From positions 124,001 through 188,000 of the forward strand of contig CAXXPV010000004.1 in NCBI GenBank assembly GCA_963675935.2: a stretch of DNA of 64,000 nt, read 5' to 3'. This stretch comes from G963675935 sp963675935. GTDB taxonomy: Bacteria; Planctomycetota; Planctomycetia; Pirellulales; Thermoguttaceae. A model generated the notes under the pieces. That model searched no databases. It had not been told where the DNA came from and worked only from the letters and a program-made list of their open reading frames with translations. This document shows, piece by piece, positions 34,151-42,493 of the stretch (within the stretch, counting starts at the first letter, position 1; every line of letters starts with the position of its first letter). A program made the position numbers and the translations under genes.

Positions 34151-35455
34151 ATGCCGTCAGGACGTGACTTCATCGGGGGACGCCGCGGAACCGGCGCTAC
34201 CAAGAAAAACGCATTTTGTTCCTTTTGTCGCAAAAGCTACCGCGACGTAGGGCCGTTGGTCGAAGGACCGGGCGACGTCTACATCTGCGGCGAATGCATC
34301 GACCTCTGCCAGTCGATCCTCGAACAGGAACGACGCCGGCGTGGAACCAGCAAGCCGCTGTTCAGCAAAATCCCCACCCCGCGGCAATTGGTCGCCCAGC
34401 TCGACCAGTACGTGATTGGCCAGGAACACGCCAAAAAGGTGTTGTCCGTCGCGGTTCACAGTCACTACAAACGCCTGATGCACGGCGCCGGCGGCGGCAG
34501 CGGCCCCAATGCCGACGTCGAAATCGACAAGTCGAACATTCTCTTGATCGGGCCGACCGGCTCGGGCAAGACCCTGCTGGCCCAAACCTTGGCCCGAATC
34601 CTCGACGTGCCCTTCGCCATCGGCGACGCCACGACGCTGACCGAGGCCGGCTATGTGGGCGAAGACGTCGAAAACTTGCTGCTGAAACTGTTGCACGCCG
34701 CCGACTTCGACATCGAGTCGGCCCAACGCGGCGTCCTCTACATCGACGAAATCGACAAGATCGGCAAGACGAGCCAGAACGTTTCGATCACCCGCGACGT
34801 GTCGGGCGAAGGCGTTCAACAAGCTCTCTTGAAGATGCTCGAAGGCACCGTGGCCAACGTGCCGCCCCAGGGCGGGCGCAAGCATCCCGAACAGCAATAC
34901 ATCCAGATGGACACGAGCAACATCCTGTTCATCTGCGGCGGCACGTTCGTCGGACTCGACGACATCATCGGCCGCCGCTTGGGAAAACGCACGATCGGCT
35001 TCTCTCAAGAAGGCGTCGATCACACCCAACTGGAACAGGGCGATTTGCTCCAGCAGGTCACGAGCGACGACATTCTCCATTTCGGCATGATTCCCGAGTT
35101 GGTTGGACGGTTGCCTGTGGTTTCGGCCCTGCGGCCGCTCGACCCGGAAGCGATGGTTCGCATTTTGACCGAGCCGAAGAACGCCCTGGTCAAGCAGTAT
35201 CAGGCGTTGTTCTCGATGGAAAACGCGGAACTCGGATTTACCGAAACGGCGTTGCGGGCAATCGCCGAGCGGGCAATCGAAAAAGACACCGGCGCCCGCG
35301 CCCTGCGGTCGATTGTCGAGGAAGTCATGCTCGACATCATGTATGATCTGCCTGACCAGCCCGCCGGAAGCCGCTTCCTGGTGAACGAAGACGCCGTTTA
35401 CGGTCGCCAGCGGCTCGTTCCGCTGCCGGCCGAGGTGAAGACGAAGACGGCGTAA
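34151..35455 (+). CDS. clpX: ATP-dependent Clp protease ATPase subunit ClpX
   Basis: 434 residues. The N-terminal zinc finger has CSFCRKSYRDV and CGECIDLC. The AAA+ core shows GPTGSGKTLLAQ (Walker A), GYVGEDVENLL (pore loop), DEIDKI (Walker B), RTIGF (the loop that contacts ClpP) and the sensor-2 GARALRSIVEEVM. It unfolds substrates for ClpP. No clpP lies in the window. The gene is followed after 8 bp by a palindromic repeat that may terminate it. Confidence 0.97.
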   Translation: MPSGRDFIGGRRGTGATKKNAFCSFCRKSYRDVGPLVEGPGDVYICGECIDLCQSILEQERRRRGTSKPLFSKIPTPRQLVAQLDQYVIGQEHAKKVLSVAVHSHYKRLMHGAGGGSGPNADVEIDKSNILLIGPTGSGKTLLAQTLARILDVPFAIGDATTLTEAGYVGEDVENLLLKLLHAADFDIESAQRGVLYIDEIDKIGKTSQNVSITRDVSGEGVQQALLKMLEGTVANVPPQGGRKHPEQQYIQMDTSNILFICGGTFVGLDDIIGRRLGKRTIGFSQEGVDHTQLEQGDLLQQVTSDDILHFGMIPELVGRLPVVSALRPLDPEAMVRILTEPKNALVKQYQALFSMENAELGFTETALRAIAERAIEKDTGARALRSIVEEVMLDIMYDLPDQPAGSRFLVNEDAVYGRQRLVPLPAEVKTKTA

Positions 35456-35462
35456 TGCGATT

Positions 35463-35612
35463 CTTTCATTCTCGTTCCCACGCTCCGCGTGGGAACGCAC
35501 CGGTCGGACGCTCCGCGTCCGCGCGTTGCGGCAGACATCAATACAACATGGTACGCCCCTTTCGATGCGGAGCGTCGAGACGGGTGTGTTCCCACGCGGA
35601 GCGTGGGAACAA
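35463..35612. repeat. CACGCTCCGCGTGGGA palindromic repeat
   Basis: About 150 bp between clpX and the next gene, with TTCCCACGCTCCGCGTGGGA at the left, its inverted form at the right and GGACGCTCCGCGTCC inside. It is the same family as 18524-18665. The downstream gene starts 13 bp after its end. Confidence 0.8.
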
Positions 35613-35624
35613 GATGGAAAAACT

Positions 35625-36074
35625 GTGCGATTCTTCCTGGCCGGCATCATGCAAGGTTCGCACACCGCGGCCAAGTGCCACGGCCAGGAATATCGCGCGC
35701 ACCTCGCAAAGTTGATCGAAACCCACTTTCCGGGGTCCGAAATCTACGATCCCCACGCGAAACATACGGCGTCGCTCGGCTACGACCATGAGACGGGCCG
35801 CGACGTGTTCTTCCGACACAATCGCATGTGCCGCGAGGTCGATGTCCTCGTGGCGTTCGTGCCAGAGGCTTCGATGGGCACGGCCATCGAGATGTGGGAA
35901 GCCCACCAGAATGGCGCCGCGGTCGTCGCGATCAGTCCGCTCAAGCACAATTGGGCGGTGAAATTTTTGAGCCACGCCCTGTATGACGATTTCGAGTCGT
36001 TCGAGGCCGCATTGGAAAGCGGCGAAGTGGCTCGACGAATCGAGGAAGCGAGAAGAGCGGGCTTTGATGAGTAA
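35625..36074 (+). CDS. Nucleoside 2-deoxyribosyltransferase-like protein
   Basis: 149 residues if the GTG at 35625 is used (VRFFLAGIMQGSHTAAKCHG). DVLVAFVPEASMGTAIEMWE carries the Glu nucleophile context of the family, and an ATG further in (IMQG) is too late. A longer ATG frame at 35526 reads through the palindromic repeat. The family transfers or cleaves deoxyribose or ribose in nucleosides or signalling nucleotides; the substrate is unknown. Confidence 0.72.
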   Translation: MRFFLAGIMQGSHTAAKCHGQEYRAHLAKLIETHFPGSEIYDPHAKHTASLGYDHETGRDVFFRHNRMCREVDVLVAFVPEASMGTAIEMWEAHQNGAAVVAISPLKHNWAVKFLSHALYDDFESFEAALESGEVARRIEEARRAGFDE

Positions 36075-36089
36075 TATCCATTACCCCGT

Positions 36090-36169
36090 TTAGCCGGCGA
36101 ACTTGTTCGCCGCGTTTTTCTGCTGGAGTCGCCGAACATCCGCGGCGAACTTGTTCGCCGGCTAAACGA
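36090..36169. repeat. TTTAGCCGGCGA core hairpin without TGACT ends
   Basis: TTTAGCCGGCGAACTTGTTC at the left faces its inverted copy at the right, 80 bp in all, between the convergent deoxyribosyltransferase-like gene and hydF. It is the inner core of the 1885 and 48930 elements but lacks their outer ends. Confidence 0.75.
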
Positions 36170-36177
36170 CGAAAGAA

Positions 36178-37407
36178 TCAACCGAGGTTGCGATACGCTT
36201 CCCAGGCATCGGGAAACGGGGCCAAGGCTCGATCGAAAATGCCAAGCGTGTAGGCGATCGTCATGCCATAGTTGCAGATTGGCACGCCCAAGCGACGGCA
36301 CGCGGCCATCCGCGAAAGCATCTCGCGGCGGTTCCACATACACGCCCCGCAGTGGACGACCAGCCGGTATTGATCCAAGTCGGCCGGAAAATCGTGGCCT
36401 TGCACGGTGTCGATCCGCAGTTCGCCGCCGACGTACTGCGTAAGCCACCGCGGAATTTTGATGCGGCCGATGTCGTCGCCGATGGGGTGATGCGAGCAGG
36501 CCTCGGCCACGAGTACGCGGTCGCCCGGCCGTAGTCGTTGGATGGCCGCCGCCCCTTCGACGAATTGCCGCAGATCGCCCTTCTGCCGGGCGAAAAGGAT
36601 CGAGAACGAGGTCATCTTGATTTCCGGCGGCGTGTCGGCCGAGACCTTCAAAAACGCCTGCGAGTCGGTCACGACCAACGCCGGCGGGCGGTTCAGTCGC
36701 CCTAAAGCGTCGCGCAGTTCGCGTTCCTTGACGACCATGCAATAGGCGTCGGCGTCCAGCAGGTCGCGGATCGTTTGCACCTGGGGCACGATCAACCGGC
36801 CCTTCGGGGCTTCCATGTCGATGGGCACGACGAGCACGGCCATTTCGCCCGGCGGCACGAGATCGGTCGCCAGCGGCGGCGGGGTCATGAACTCCTCGGG
36901 CGCGGCCTGGATCAGCGCCTCGCGCAGTTCGAGCACGCCGCGTCCTTCGGAAGCGACCGTTTCGACGAAGGGGACTTTTTCTTCGCGCAGCTTTTCCTGC
37001 GAAGCCGCAGGCGGCTTTTTTTGGTCGGATTTGTTGAACGCGACAACGACCGGAATCCCGCGATTTTGCAATTCCTGGAGAATCGCGTCTTCAAACTCGC
37101 CCCACTCGCCGGCATCGACCACCAAAACGCCCACGTCGGTGCGATCGAACACTTGCCGGGTTTTTTGCACGCGAAGATCGCCCAGAGCGCCGCGATCGTC
37201 AACGCCGGCGGTGTCGATGAACAGCACCGGACCGATCGGCAGAAGTTCCATCGGCTTTTCGACCGGATCGGTCGTCGTGCCGGCGATTTCCGAGACGATG
37301 GAGACCTGTTGCCGGGTCATCGCGTTCAACAACGACGACTTGCCGGCGTTGCGGCGGCCGAACAGGCCGATGTGAAGACGGAGGCTTTTGGGTGTAGGTT
37401 GCATCAT
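36178..37407 (-). CDS. hydF: FeFe-hydrogenase H-cluster maturation GTPase HydF
   Basis: 409 residues. The GTPase domain has GRRNAGKSSLLNAM, DTAGVDD and NKSD. The C-terminal cluster-binding domain shows AEACSHHP and HCGACMWNRREM, the CxH ... HCxxC ligands of the 4Fe-4S cluster. HydF is the scaffold that receives the 2Fe precursor from HydE/HydG products and loads hydrogenase. It is the last gene of the hyd operon, 3 bp after aspA. Confidence 0.95.
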   Translation of the reverse strand: MMQPTPKSLRLHIGLFGRRNAGKSSLLNAMTRQQVSIVSEIAGTTTDPVEKPMELLPIGPVLFIDTAGVDDRGALGDLRVQKTRQVFDRTDVGVLVVDAGEWGEFEDAILQELQNRGIPVVVAFNKSDQKKPPAASQEKLREEKVPFVETVASEGRGVLELREALIQAAPEEFMTPPPLATDLVPPGEMAVLVVPIDMEAPKGRLIVPQVQTIRDLLDADAYCMVVKERELRDALGRLNRPPALVVTDSQAFLKVSADTPPEIKMTSFSILFARQKGDLRQFVEGAAAIQRLRPGDRVLVAEACSHHPIGDDIGRIKIPRWLTQYVGGELRIDTVQGHDFPADLDQYRLVVHCGACMWNRREMLSRMAACRRLGVPICNYGMTIAYTLGIFDRALAPFPDAWEAYRNLG

Positions 37408-37410
37408 GAA

Positions 37411-38799
37411 TTAGGATCCCAATTTTGTCACTCGTTCCGGCGATGTCAACTCGTCGAATTCTTCGGCTGTCAGCAGTCCGCCTTGTATCGCCTGTTGCCG
37501 AATGTCTTTTGTGCCGTCGGCTGTTTCGCGGGCAAGCCGCTCGGCCGCCTCGTATCCGATTTTTTCGACCAGCGCGGTCAATACGGCCGTGCTGCCGTGT
37601 ACATTCTTTTGGCAACAAACTTCGTCGGCCTCGATGCCCTCGACGCACAGCCGCGTGAAAATGTCGCAGACGTTCGCCAACAGATCGAGCGACGTGAGCA
37701 GGCTGTCGGCCACCAGCGGCATGAACTGGCTCAATTCGAGATTGCCGCCGCCGACGGCTTGAAGGATCATCTGATCGTGACCCATCACGGCAATCGCGGC
37801 CTGGGCCACGGCCTCCGGCACGACCGGATTGACCTTGCCTGGCATAATCGACGAGCCGGCCTGACGCGGCGGCAGCCGGATTTCGCCAAGACCCGCATGT
37901 GGCCCCGACGACAATAGCCGCAGATCGTTGGCGATTTTCAATAAATTGACGGCCAGCGTCCGGAGGATTCCACTGACTTCGACGAAAACGTCGGCGTTCT
38001 GCGTGGATTCGACCATGTTCTCGGCCCGGGCAAGCCCAAGCCCGGTGATTTGTCGAAGATGCTCGACGACGCGGAAAATGTACTGCCGCGGGGCACCCTG
38101 ACCCGTGCCCACGGCCGTGCCGCCCAAGTTCACCACACGCAGACGTTCCTCGCATTTGTAGATTCGCCAGCGGTCGCGGGCCAGGGCCTCGGCATAGGCC
38201 GACATCTCGCGGCCAAGCGTCAAAAGCACCGCGTCCTGAAGTTCTGTGCGGCCGATTTTGACCACGTGGGCGAACTTTTTTTCTTTCGTTTGAAAGGCCT
38301 CGACCAGGGCGACCACGCGGCGTTCCAACTCACGCAGGGCGAAAATGGCCGCGACTTTCAACGCCGTCGGATAGGTGTCGTTCGTCGATTGGTGGCGGTT
38401 CAGATCGTCGTGGGGATCGATCGTGGAATAACCGCCCGGCGTTCGGCCGAGGAGTTGCAAGGCTCGATTGGCCAGCACTTCGTTGACGTTCATGTTGGTT
38501 GAAGTGCCGGCGCCGCCCTGCAAGGCATCGACAATGACGTGCTGGTCGAGCCGGCCGTCGATCATTTCGCGGCACGCAGCCTCGATGACTGCAAAGGTCG
38601 GTTCATCCCAATGGCCCAATTCGTGGTTCGCTTGCGCTGCGGCAAGTTTCACCGCGCCATAAGCATGGATCAATCGGCGATGAATCGGCCGTCCGGCCAG
38701 GGAGAAGTTTTCCACGGCGCGGAGCGTATGAATTCCCCAAAGGGCGTCGGCCGGCACGTCACGCGGGCCAAGCAGGTCGGTTTCACGGCGATGATCCAT
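37411..38799 (-). CDS. aspA: Aspartate ammonia-lyase of the hyd operon
   Basis: 462 residues from MDHRRETDLLGPRDVPADAL. The superfamily signature is GSSIMPGKVNPVVPEA, with GAGTSTNMNVNEVLANRAL and NRHQSTNDTYPTALKV before it. It converts aspartate to fumarate and ammonia. An aspartase gene is a recurrent neighbour of hydE, hydG and hydF, and ammonia-lyase action may feed or protect maturation; its role there is not settled. Upstream, the frame continues for 29 codons through a 27-bp tandem repeat, which would add repeats of TTAAPRLMQ. The ATG at 38799 has no good ribosome site, so a longer form is possible. Confidence 0.88.
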   Translation of the reverse strand: MDHRRETDLLGPRDVPADALWGIHTLRAVENFSLAGRPIHRRLIHAYGAVKLAAAQANHELGHWDEPTFAVIEAACREMIDGRLDQHVIVDALQGGAGTSTNMNVNEVLANRALQLLGRTPGGYSTIDPHDDLNRHQSTNDTYPTALKVAAIFALRELERRVVALVEAFQTKEKKFAHVVKIGRTELQDAVLLTLGREMSAYAEALARDRWRIYKCEERLRVVNLGGTAVGTGQGAPRQYIFRVVEHLRQITGLGLARAENMVESTQNADVFVEVSGILRTLAVNLLKIANDLRLLSSGPHAGLGEIRLPPRQAGSSIMPGKVNPVVPEAVAQAAIAVMGHDQMILQAVGGGNLELSQFMPLVADSLLTSLDLLANVCDIFTRLCVEGIEADEVCCQKNVHGSTAVLTALVEKIGYEAAERLARETADGTKDIRQQAIQGGLLTAEEFDELTSPERVTKLGS

Positions 38800-38809
38800 A
38801 ATTTGCATT

Positions 38810-38882
38810 AGCCGCGGAGCGGCAGTAGTTTGCGTTAGCCGCGCAGCGGCAGTAGTATGCATTAGCCGCGGAGCGGCGGTAG
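38810..38882. repeat. 27-bp tandem repeat upstream of aspA
   Basis: Three copies of a unit TTAGCCGCGGAGCGGCAGTA plus TTTGCG or similar, a multiple of three, so it stays open in the aspA frame (TTAAPRLMQ). Each unit contains the small palindrome CCGCGGAGCGG. Confidence 0.7.
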
Positions 38883-39563
38883 TCAATAGCCAGGGGCGTC
38901 AGCCCCTGGAACAGGGTCGATTATCGGGCAGTTAGCCCCGGAGGGGCGGCAGTGGCCTTCAAACGCCGTACCGGAATGGATTATTTACTCCCAGAGATAC
39001 TTCTCGTCATACTCCATTTCATGTCGTTTGAGAAAGTCCAAAAACTCTTCTTGAAAAGATCGAACTCGATGATGCTCCTCTTGCGAGGCGATGTAATGCT
39101 TCACGCCATCGACATTGGATTTGCTGACGCTAAACGCGCCATAGCCGTTTTGCCATGCAAACCCTCGTAAACCGGTGATTGTTTCGTGAATCCAATGGGA
39201 GGAGTTGCTCTTGATGTCACGGACGGCGTCGGCAACCGACATTTGCTTTCCCAGGGACGCCAACAAATGGATATGGTCGCATATTCCGCCTGCCGCAAGC
39301 AGAACACCGCCCTTGGCCCGAAGGGTTCCGCCGATATATTCATAGAGACGGCCGGCCCATTCGGGCATGAGAAGCGGTTCACGACTCTTTGTGCTGAAGA
39401 TAATATGACAATTCAGAAAAAGGAAGGATTGCGGCATAGGTATCCTTTCCAAAAGTTGTCACGAAGCAGGAATCTCGCATAAAAACAAAGCTTCTGCCGT
39501 CCCTTCGGGACTCTGAAAATACGATCGCCTCCACTCCCCAGGGGCTTACGCCCCTGGCTATTG
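38883..39563. mobile_element. REP-flanked Y1 transposase unit inside the hyd operon
   Basis: A 27-bp palindrome-containing sequence starts at 38883 (TCAATAGCCAGGGGCGTCAG) and its inverted copy ends at 39563, with one mismatch. Between them lies the IS200-like transposase gene. More palindromes (CTGCCGTCCCTTCGGGACT, twice) follow on the right. The unit separates hydG from aspA. Confidence 0.65.
38985..39437 (-). CDS. IS200/REP-associated Y1 transposase (RAYT-like)
   Basis: 150 residues from MPQSFLFLNCHIIFSTKSRE; an in-frame ATG at 39452 lies just upstream. CDHIHLLASLGKQ carries the HUH motif (here HIH) and HYIASQEEHHR carries the Tyr region of Y1 transposases. Length and full coding frame suggest an intact protein. 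RAYT enzymes mobilise REP palindromes as single strands. It lies in the hyd operon in the same orientation, so it may be transcribed with it. Confidence 0.85.
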   Translation of the reverse strand: MPQSFLFLNCHIIFSTKSREPLLMPEWAGRLYEYIGGTLRAKGGVLLAAGGICDHIHLLASLGKQMSVADAVRDIKSNSSHWIHETITGLRGFAWQNGYGAFSVSKSNVDGVKHYIASQEEHHRVRSFQEEFLDFLKRHEMEYDEKYLWE

Positions 39564-39631
39564 ACTGCCGTCCCTTCGGGACTATCAAAAACACAAATCC
39601 CGGGACTATCAAAACACAAATCCCGGGACGG

Positions 39632-41056
39632 TCAAAAATACAAATCCCGCTCGTCGTTCTCCGCGATGCGTTTCAGCCGGTCCAAAAGCTGCCGCTTCCG
39701 CTCGCCGTCAGGCAGTTTGTCGATCTCGGCGCGGATGGCCGCCTCGCCGGCCGCGCGCGTTTCGGGCGTGGCGTAGTCGATCAAATACTCCAGCAGCGTG
39801 CTCAGCGCGTTCGGCGTGCACATATTCTGGATGAAGCCCGGAATGGCAAACTCCATGAACTGCTCGCCGGTGCGGCCCAAGCGGTAACAGGCCGTGCAAA
39901 AACTGGGGATGTAGCCGTCGACCAGAAGCTCGCGGACGACCGTGTCCAACGGGCGAATGTCGCCCAACTCGAACTGTTCGAGCTCCATTACCTGCGAATC
40001 GCCGACCTCGGTGTAGCCGCCGATTTCGACCCGGCTGCCCGCGTCGATCTGCGAGATGCCGAACGACATGATTTCACGCCGCAACGCCGGAGGCTCGCGA
40101 GCGGTGCAAATCAGCCCGGTGTAGGGAACCGACAGCCGGAGAATCGCCACCAGCCGCTTGAATTGATCGTCGGTGACCAGATATTTTTCGTCGAGTTGGA
40201 CGCCGCAGGCCGGGCGCAGCCGCGGAAAACTGATCGTGTGTGGCCCGACGTGATAATGCTTTTGCAGATGCAGGGCGTGGCTCACCAGGCCCAGCGTCTC
40301 GAAACGCCAGTCGTAGAGGCCGAACAACGCCCCGATGCCGACGTCGTCGCACTCGGATTCCATCGCCCGGGCGACGCCGTCCAATCGCCACAGGAAGTTC
40401 GATTTGTTCGTGTTTTTCGGATGCACCGCCCGATAGGTTTCGTGGTGGTAAGTCTCTTGAAAAATCTGATAGGTGCCGATCCCGGCGGCCTTGACGATCC
40501 GATAGCCGTCGTGGTCCAGCGGCGCGGCGTTCAGGTTGACTCTTCGGATTTCGCCGTGGCCGGTCGTGGTGGCGTAAACGTGTTGCACGCATTCGGCCAT
40601 GAACTCGGGCGTGTAATGCGGATGTTCGCCGAACACGAGAATGAGCCGCTTGTGGCCCTTTCGTTCCAGTGCGAGGACTTGCTCGCGCAGGCCGTCCTCA
40701 TCGAGCGTGCGGCGGATTTCCTCCTTATTCGAGCGGCGAAACGCGCAATAGCTGCAATCGTTCGTGCAGTCGTTGCCGACGTACAGCGGCGCGAACAACA
40801 CGATGCGGTTGCCATAAACATCGCGTTTCAATTGCCTCGCGGCGTCGAAGATCGATTCGAGCAAGTCGGGCTCCTCGACGGCCAGCAGCGCGGCGGTTTC
40901 CTCGACCGACAGCGCCTGCTTCGACATGCTTTTGGCGATGATCTCACGCACCGCGCCGGCGTCGGAACGCTTTTTCAACAGATTGTTCAGCCGATCTTCG
41001 TCGATAAAATCGAAACCGCTGCGGCTGAGTTTGGCGTCTTTGATCGCAAACGACAT
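39632..41056 (-). CDS. hydG: FeFe-hydrogenase maturase HydG
   Basis: 474 residues from MSFAIKDAKLSRSGFDFIDE; GGAGTG lies upstream. The radical SAM site is CTNDCSYC, and FCTACYRLGRTGEQFMEFA provides the C-terminal auxiliary cluster Cys pair. HydG cleaves tyrosine to supply CO and CN ligands of the H-cluster. It stands 109 bp after hydE; the gap holds a palindrome (41108-41173). Homologue ThiH is excluded by the CTACYR motif and the hyd neighbours. Confidence 0.95.
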   Translation of the reverse strand: MSFAIKDAKLSRSGFDFIDEDRLNNLLKKRSDAGAVREIIAKSMSKQALSVEETAALLAVEEPDLLESIFDAARQLKRDVYGNRIVLFAPLYVGNDCTNDCSYCAFRRSNKEEIRRTLDEDGLREQVLALERKGHKRLILVFGEHPHYTPEFMAECVQHVYATTTGHGEIRRVNLNAAPLDHDGYRIVKAAGIGTYQIFQETYHHETYRAVHPKNTNKSNFLWRLDGVARAMESECDDVGIGALFGLYDWRFETLGLVSHALHLQKHYHVGPHTISFPRLRPACGVQLDEKYLVTDDQFKRLVAILRLSVPYTGLICTAREPPALRREIMSFGISQIDAGSRVEIGGYTEVGDSQVMELEQFELGDIRPLDTVVRELLVDGYIPSFCTACYRLGRTGEQFMEFAIPGFIQNMCTPNALSTLLEYLIDYATPETRAAGEAAIRAEIDKLPDGERKRQLLDRLKRIAENDERDLYF

Positions 41057-41107
41057 CACTCCACACCCTCTCTGGCCGGCGAGCCGCCGGCCGCTAAACA
41101 GGAACTC

Positions 41108-41173
41108 TGTTCGTAGTTCCGCCTTTAGGCGGCATTTACACGTCATTTCCGGCTGAAGCCGGTACTACGAACC
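41108..41173. repeat. GTTCGTAGTTCCGCC palindromic repeat between hydE and hydG
   Basis: GTTCGTAGT at the left and ACTACGAAC at the right, with GCCTTTAGGC and CCGGCTGAAGCCGG inside. It just overlaps the end of hydE, whose last three codons (KGS) lie in it. Confidence 0.55.
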
Positions 41174-42238
41174 TTTCACGTAATTCGGCGAGTCGCCTCG
41201 CCCCTGGCCCGGCTGCCGGCCGAGCGAAGCGATTCGTCCGGCAAGACAGCGGTGGCATTGTTCACCCGACTCGGCCACGCATGCTTTGTCGGGATAAATT
41301 TCATAAAGTGCGCGATACTTCGGCGGCGTCAGGTTGGGCATCACCACGTTCGCCCCGCGCACGAGGCCCAACTCTCGACCGTCGCGGCGGTTCAATGTGG
41401 CCAACGCCGTGGTGGCCGGAATGTTCGCCCGCGGACACGCCAACCGCGCCAAGGCAATCACTTTATAGGTCATTATTTCCGTCGCCGGCACTTGGCTGCC
41501 GTCCGGGGCGTCGGGCCAAGCCGCTCGGTCGGCCAGCGGCGTATCGGGATGACGCAAGTACGGCCCAACGCCGATCATGTCGAGATTCAAGCGGGCGAAC
41601 CACTCGATGTCGTCGGCCAGATCGTCGTAGGTTTGGCCGGGAATGCCGATCATCGCGCCGCTTCCCACCTCGTAGCCCAGGCGACGGAGCGTGGCCAACG
41701 CGGCCATGCGCGGCGTGGGAAAACCCGACATTTCATTTGCCTGCTGGTCAACCCGCGGCGGATGGATTCGTTCGAGCAACGCCGGATTCGAAGTTTCAAA
41801 CCGCAGCAAATAGCGGTCGGCCCCGGCCTCGCGCCACGCGGCCAACTCGTCTTCCGTTCGCTCGCCAAGGCTTAGCGTGACGGCCAGCGGCGCGAGGGTT
41901 TTGATCCTACGAATCAGGTCGGAGACCCGTTTTTGGGTCAATTCCGGGTCTTCGCCCGCCTGAAGAACGACGGTTCCGTAGCCGAACTCGACTGCCTTCT
42001 GGGCACAGGCCACAATTTCGTCATCCGACATGCGATACCGGGCGAGCGCGAGGTTGCCGACCCTCAGCCCGCAGTAGCCGCACAACCGGATGCAGACGTT
42101 CGACAGTTCGACCAAGCCGCGAAGATGGACCTGGCCGCCGACGTATTTTTGCCGCGTCTGGTCGGCCAATTGCCAAAGGTTGCCCAATGCGACGGGGTCG
42201 GTTTCGCGGAGCCAGTTTAGGATTTCGTGGTGTTGCAT
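41165..42238 (-). CDS. hydE: FeFe-hydrogenase maturase HydE
   Basis: 357 residues. The radical SAM site is CIRLCGYCG (CxxxCxxC) after HLRGLVELSNV. LQAGEDPELTQKRVSDLI, LRFETSNPALLERIHPP and IGIPGQTYDDLADDIEWFA fit HydE. It acts with HydG on the Fe-cysteine synthon. A second Cys motif (CHRCLAGRIASLG) lies near the C-terminus. First gene of the hyd operon on this strand. Confidence 0.94.
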   Translation of the reverse strand: MQHHEILNWLRETDPVALGNLWQLADQTRQKYVGGQVHLRGLVELSNVCIRLCGYCGLRVGNLALARYRMSDDEIVACAQKAVEFGYGTVVLQAGEDPELTQKRVSDLIRRIKTLAPLAVTLSLGERTEDELAAWREAGADRYLLRFETSNPALLERIHPPRVDQQANEMSGFPTPRMAALATLRRLGYEVGSGAMIGIPGQTYDDLADDIEWFARLNLDMIGVGPYLRHPDTPLADRAAWPDAPDGSQVPATEIMTYKVIALARLACPRANIPATTALATLNRRDGRELGLVRGANVVMPNLTPPKYRALYEIYPDKACVAESGEQCHRCLAGRIASLGRQPGQGRGDSPNYVKGS

Positions 42239-42333
42239 GGGCAGGTTCTATGGACATTATACCCAAAGACACCACAATGGGCACTGCCCCCCCGGGGTGA
42301 ATTGCGGCACCACCCACTAATTCGGTTGGGCAA

Positions 42334-42480
42334 AATAGCCGGCGGCCAACGGCCGGCGGAGATGAGCGGGCAAACGACGAACCGACGATGAAGTGAAGCG
42401 CAGCGAGGGCACCTTGTTTGGGTGAAGAAGCACAACTGCGAGATTCGCTGCCCTCCGCCGGCCGTTGGCCGCCGGCTATT
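42334..42480. repeat. AATAGCCGGCGGCCAAC palindromic element
   Basis: 147 bp with 27-bp perfect inverted ends (AATAGCCGGCGGCCAACGGC and its complement). It lies in the 255-bp gap between hydE and the trmH-type gene. The inner part contains GAAGCGCAGCGAGG. A related palindrome lies inside the methyltransferase gene at 43893. Confidence 0.75.
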
Positions 42481-42493
42481 GGGGGAAATTATT

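Noticed and set aside
38810..38950. Possible CRISPR array upstream of aspA
   Set aside because: Tandem 27-bp units without unique spacers.
39632..41056. Thiamine enzyme ThiH
   Set aside because: The C-terminal CTACYRLGRTG motif and the hydE/aspA/hydF neighbours identify HydG.
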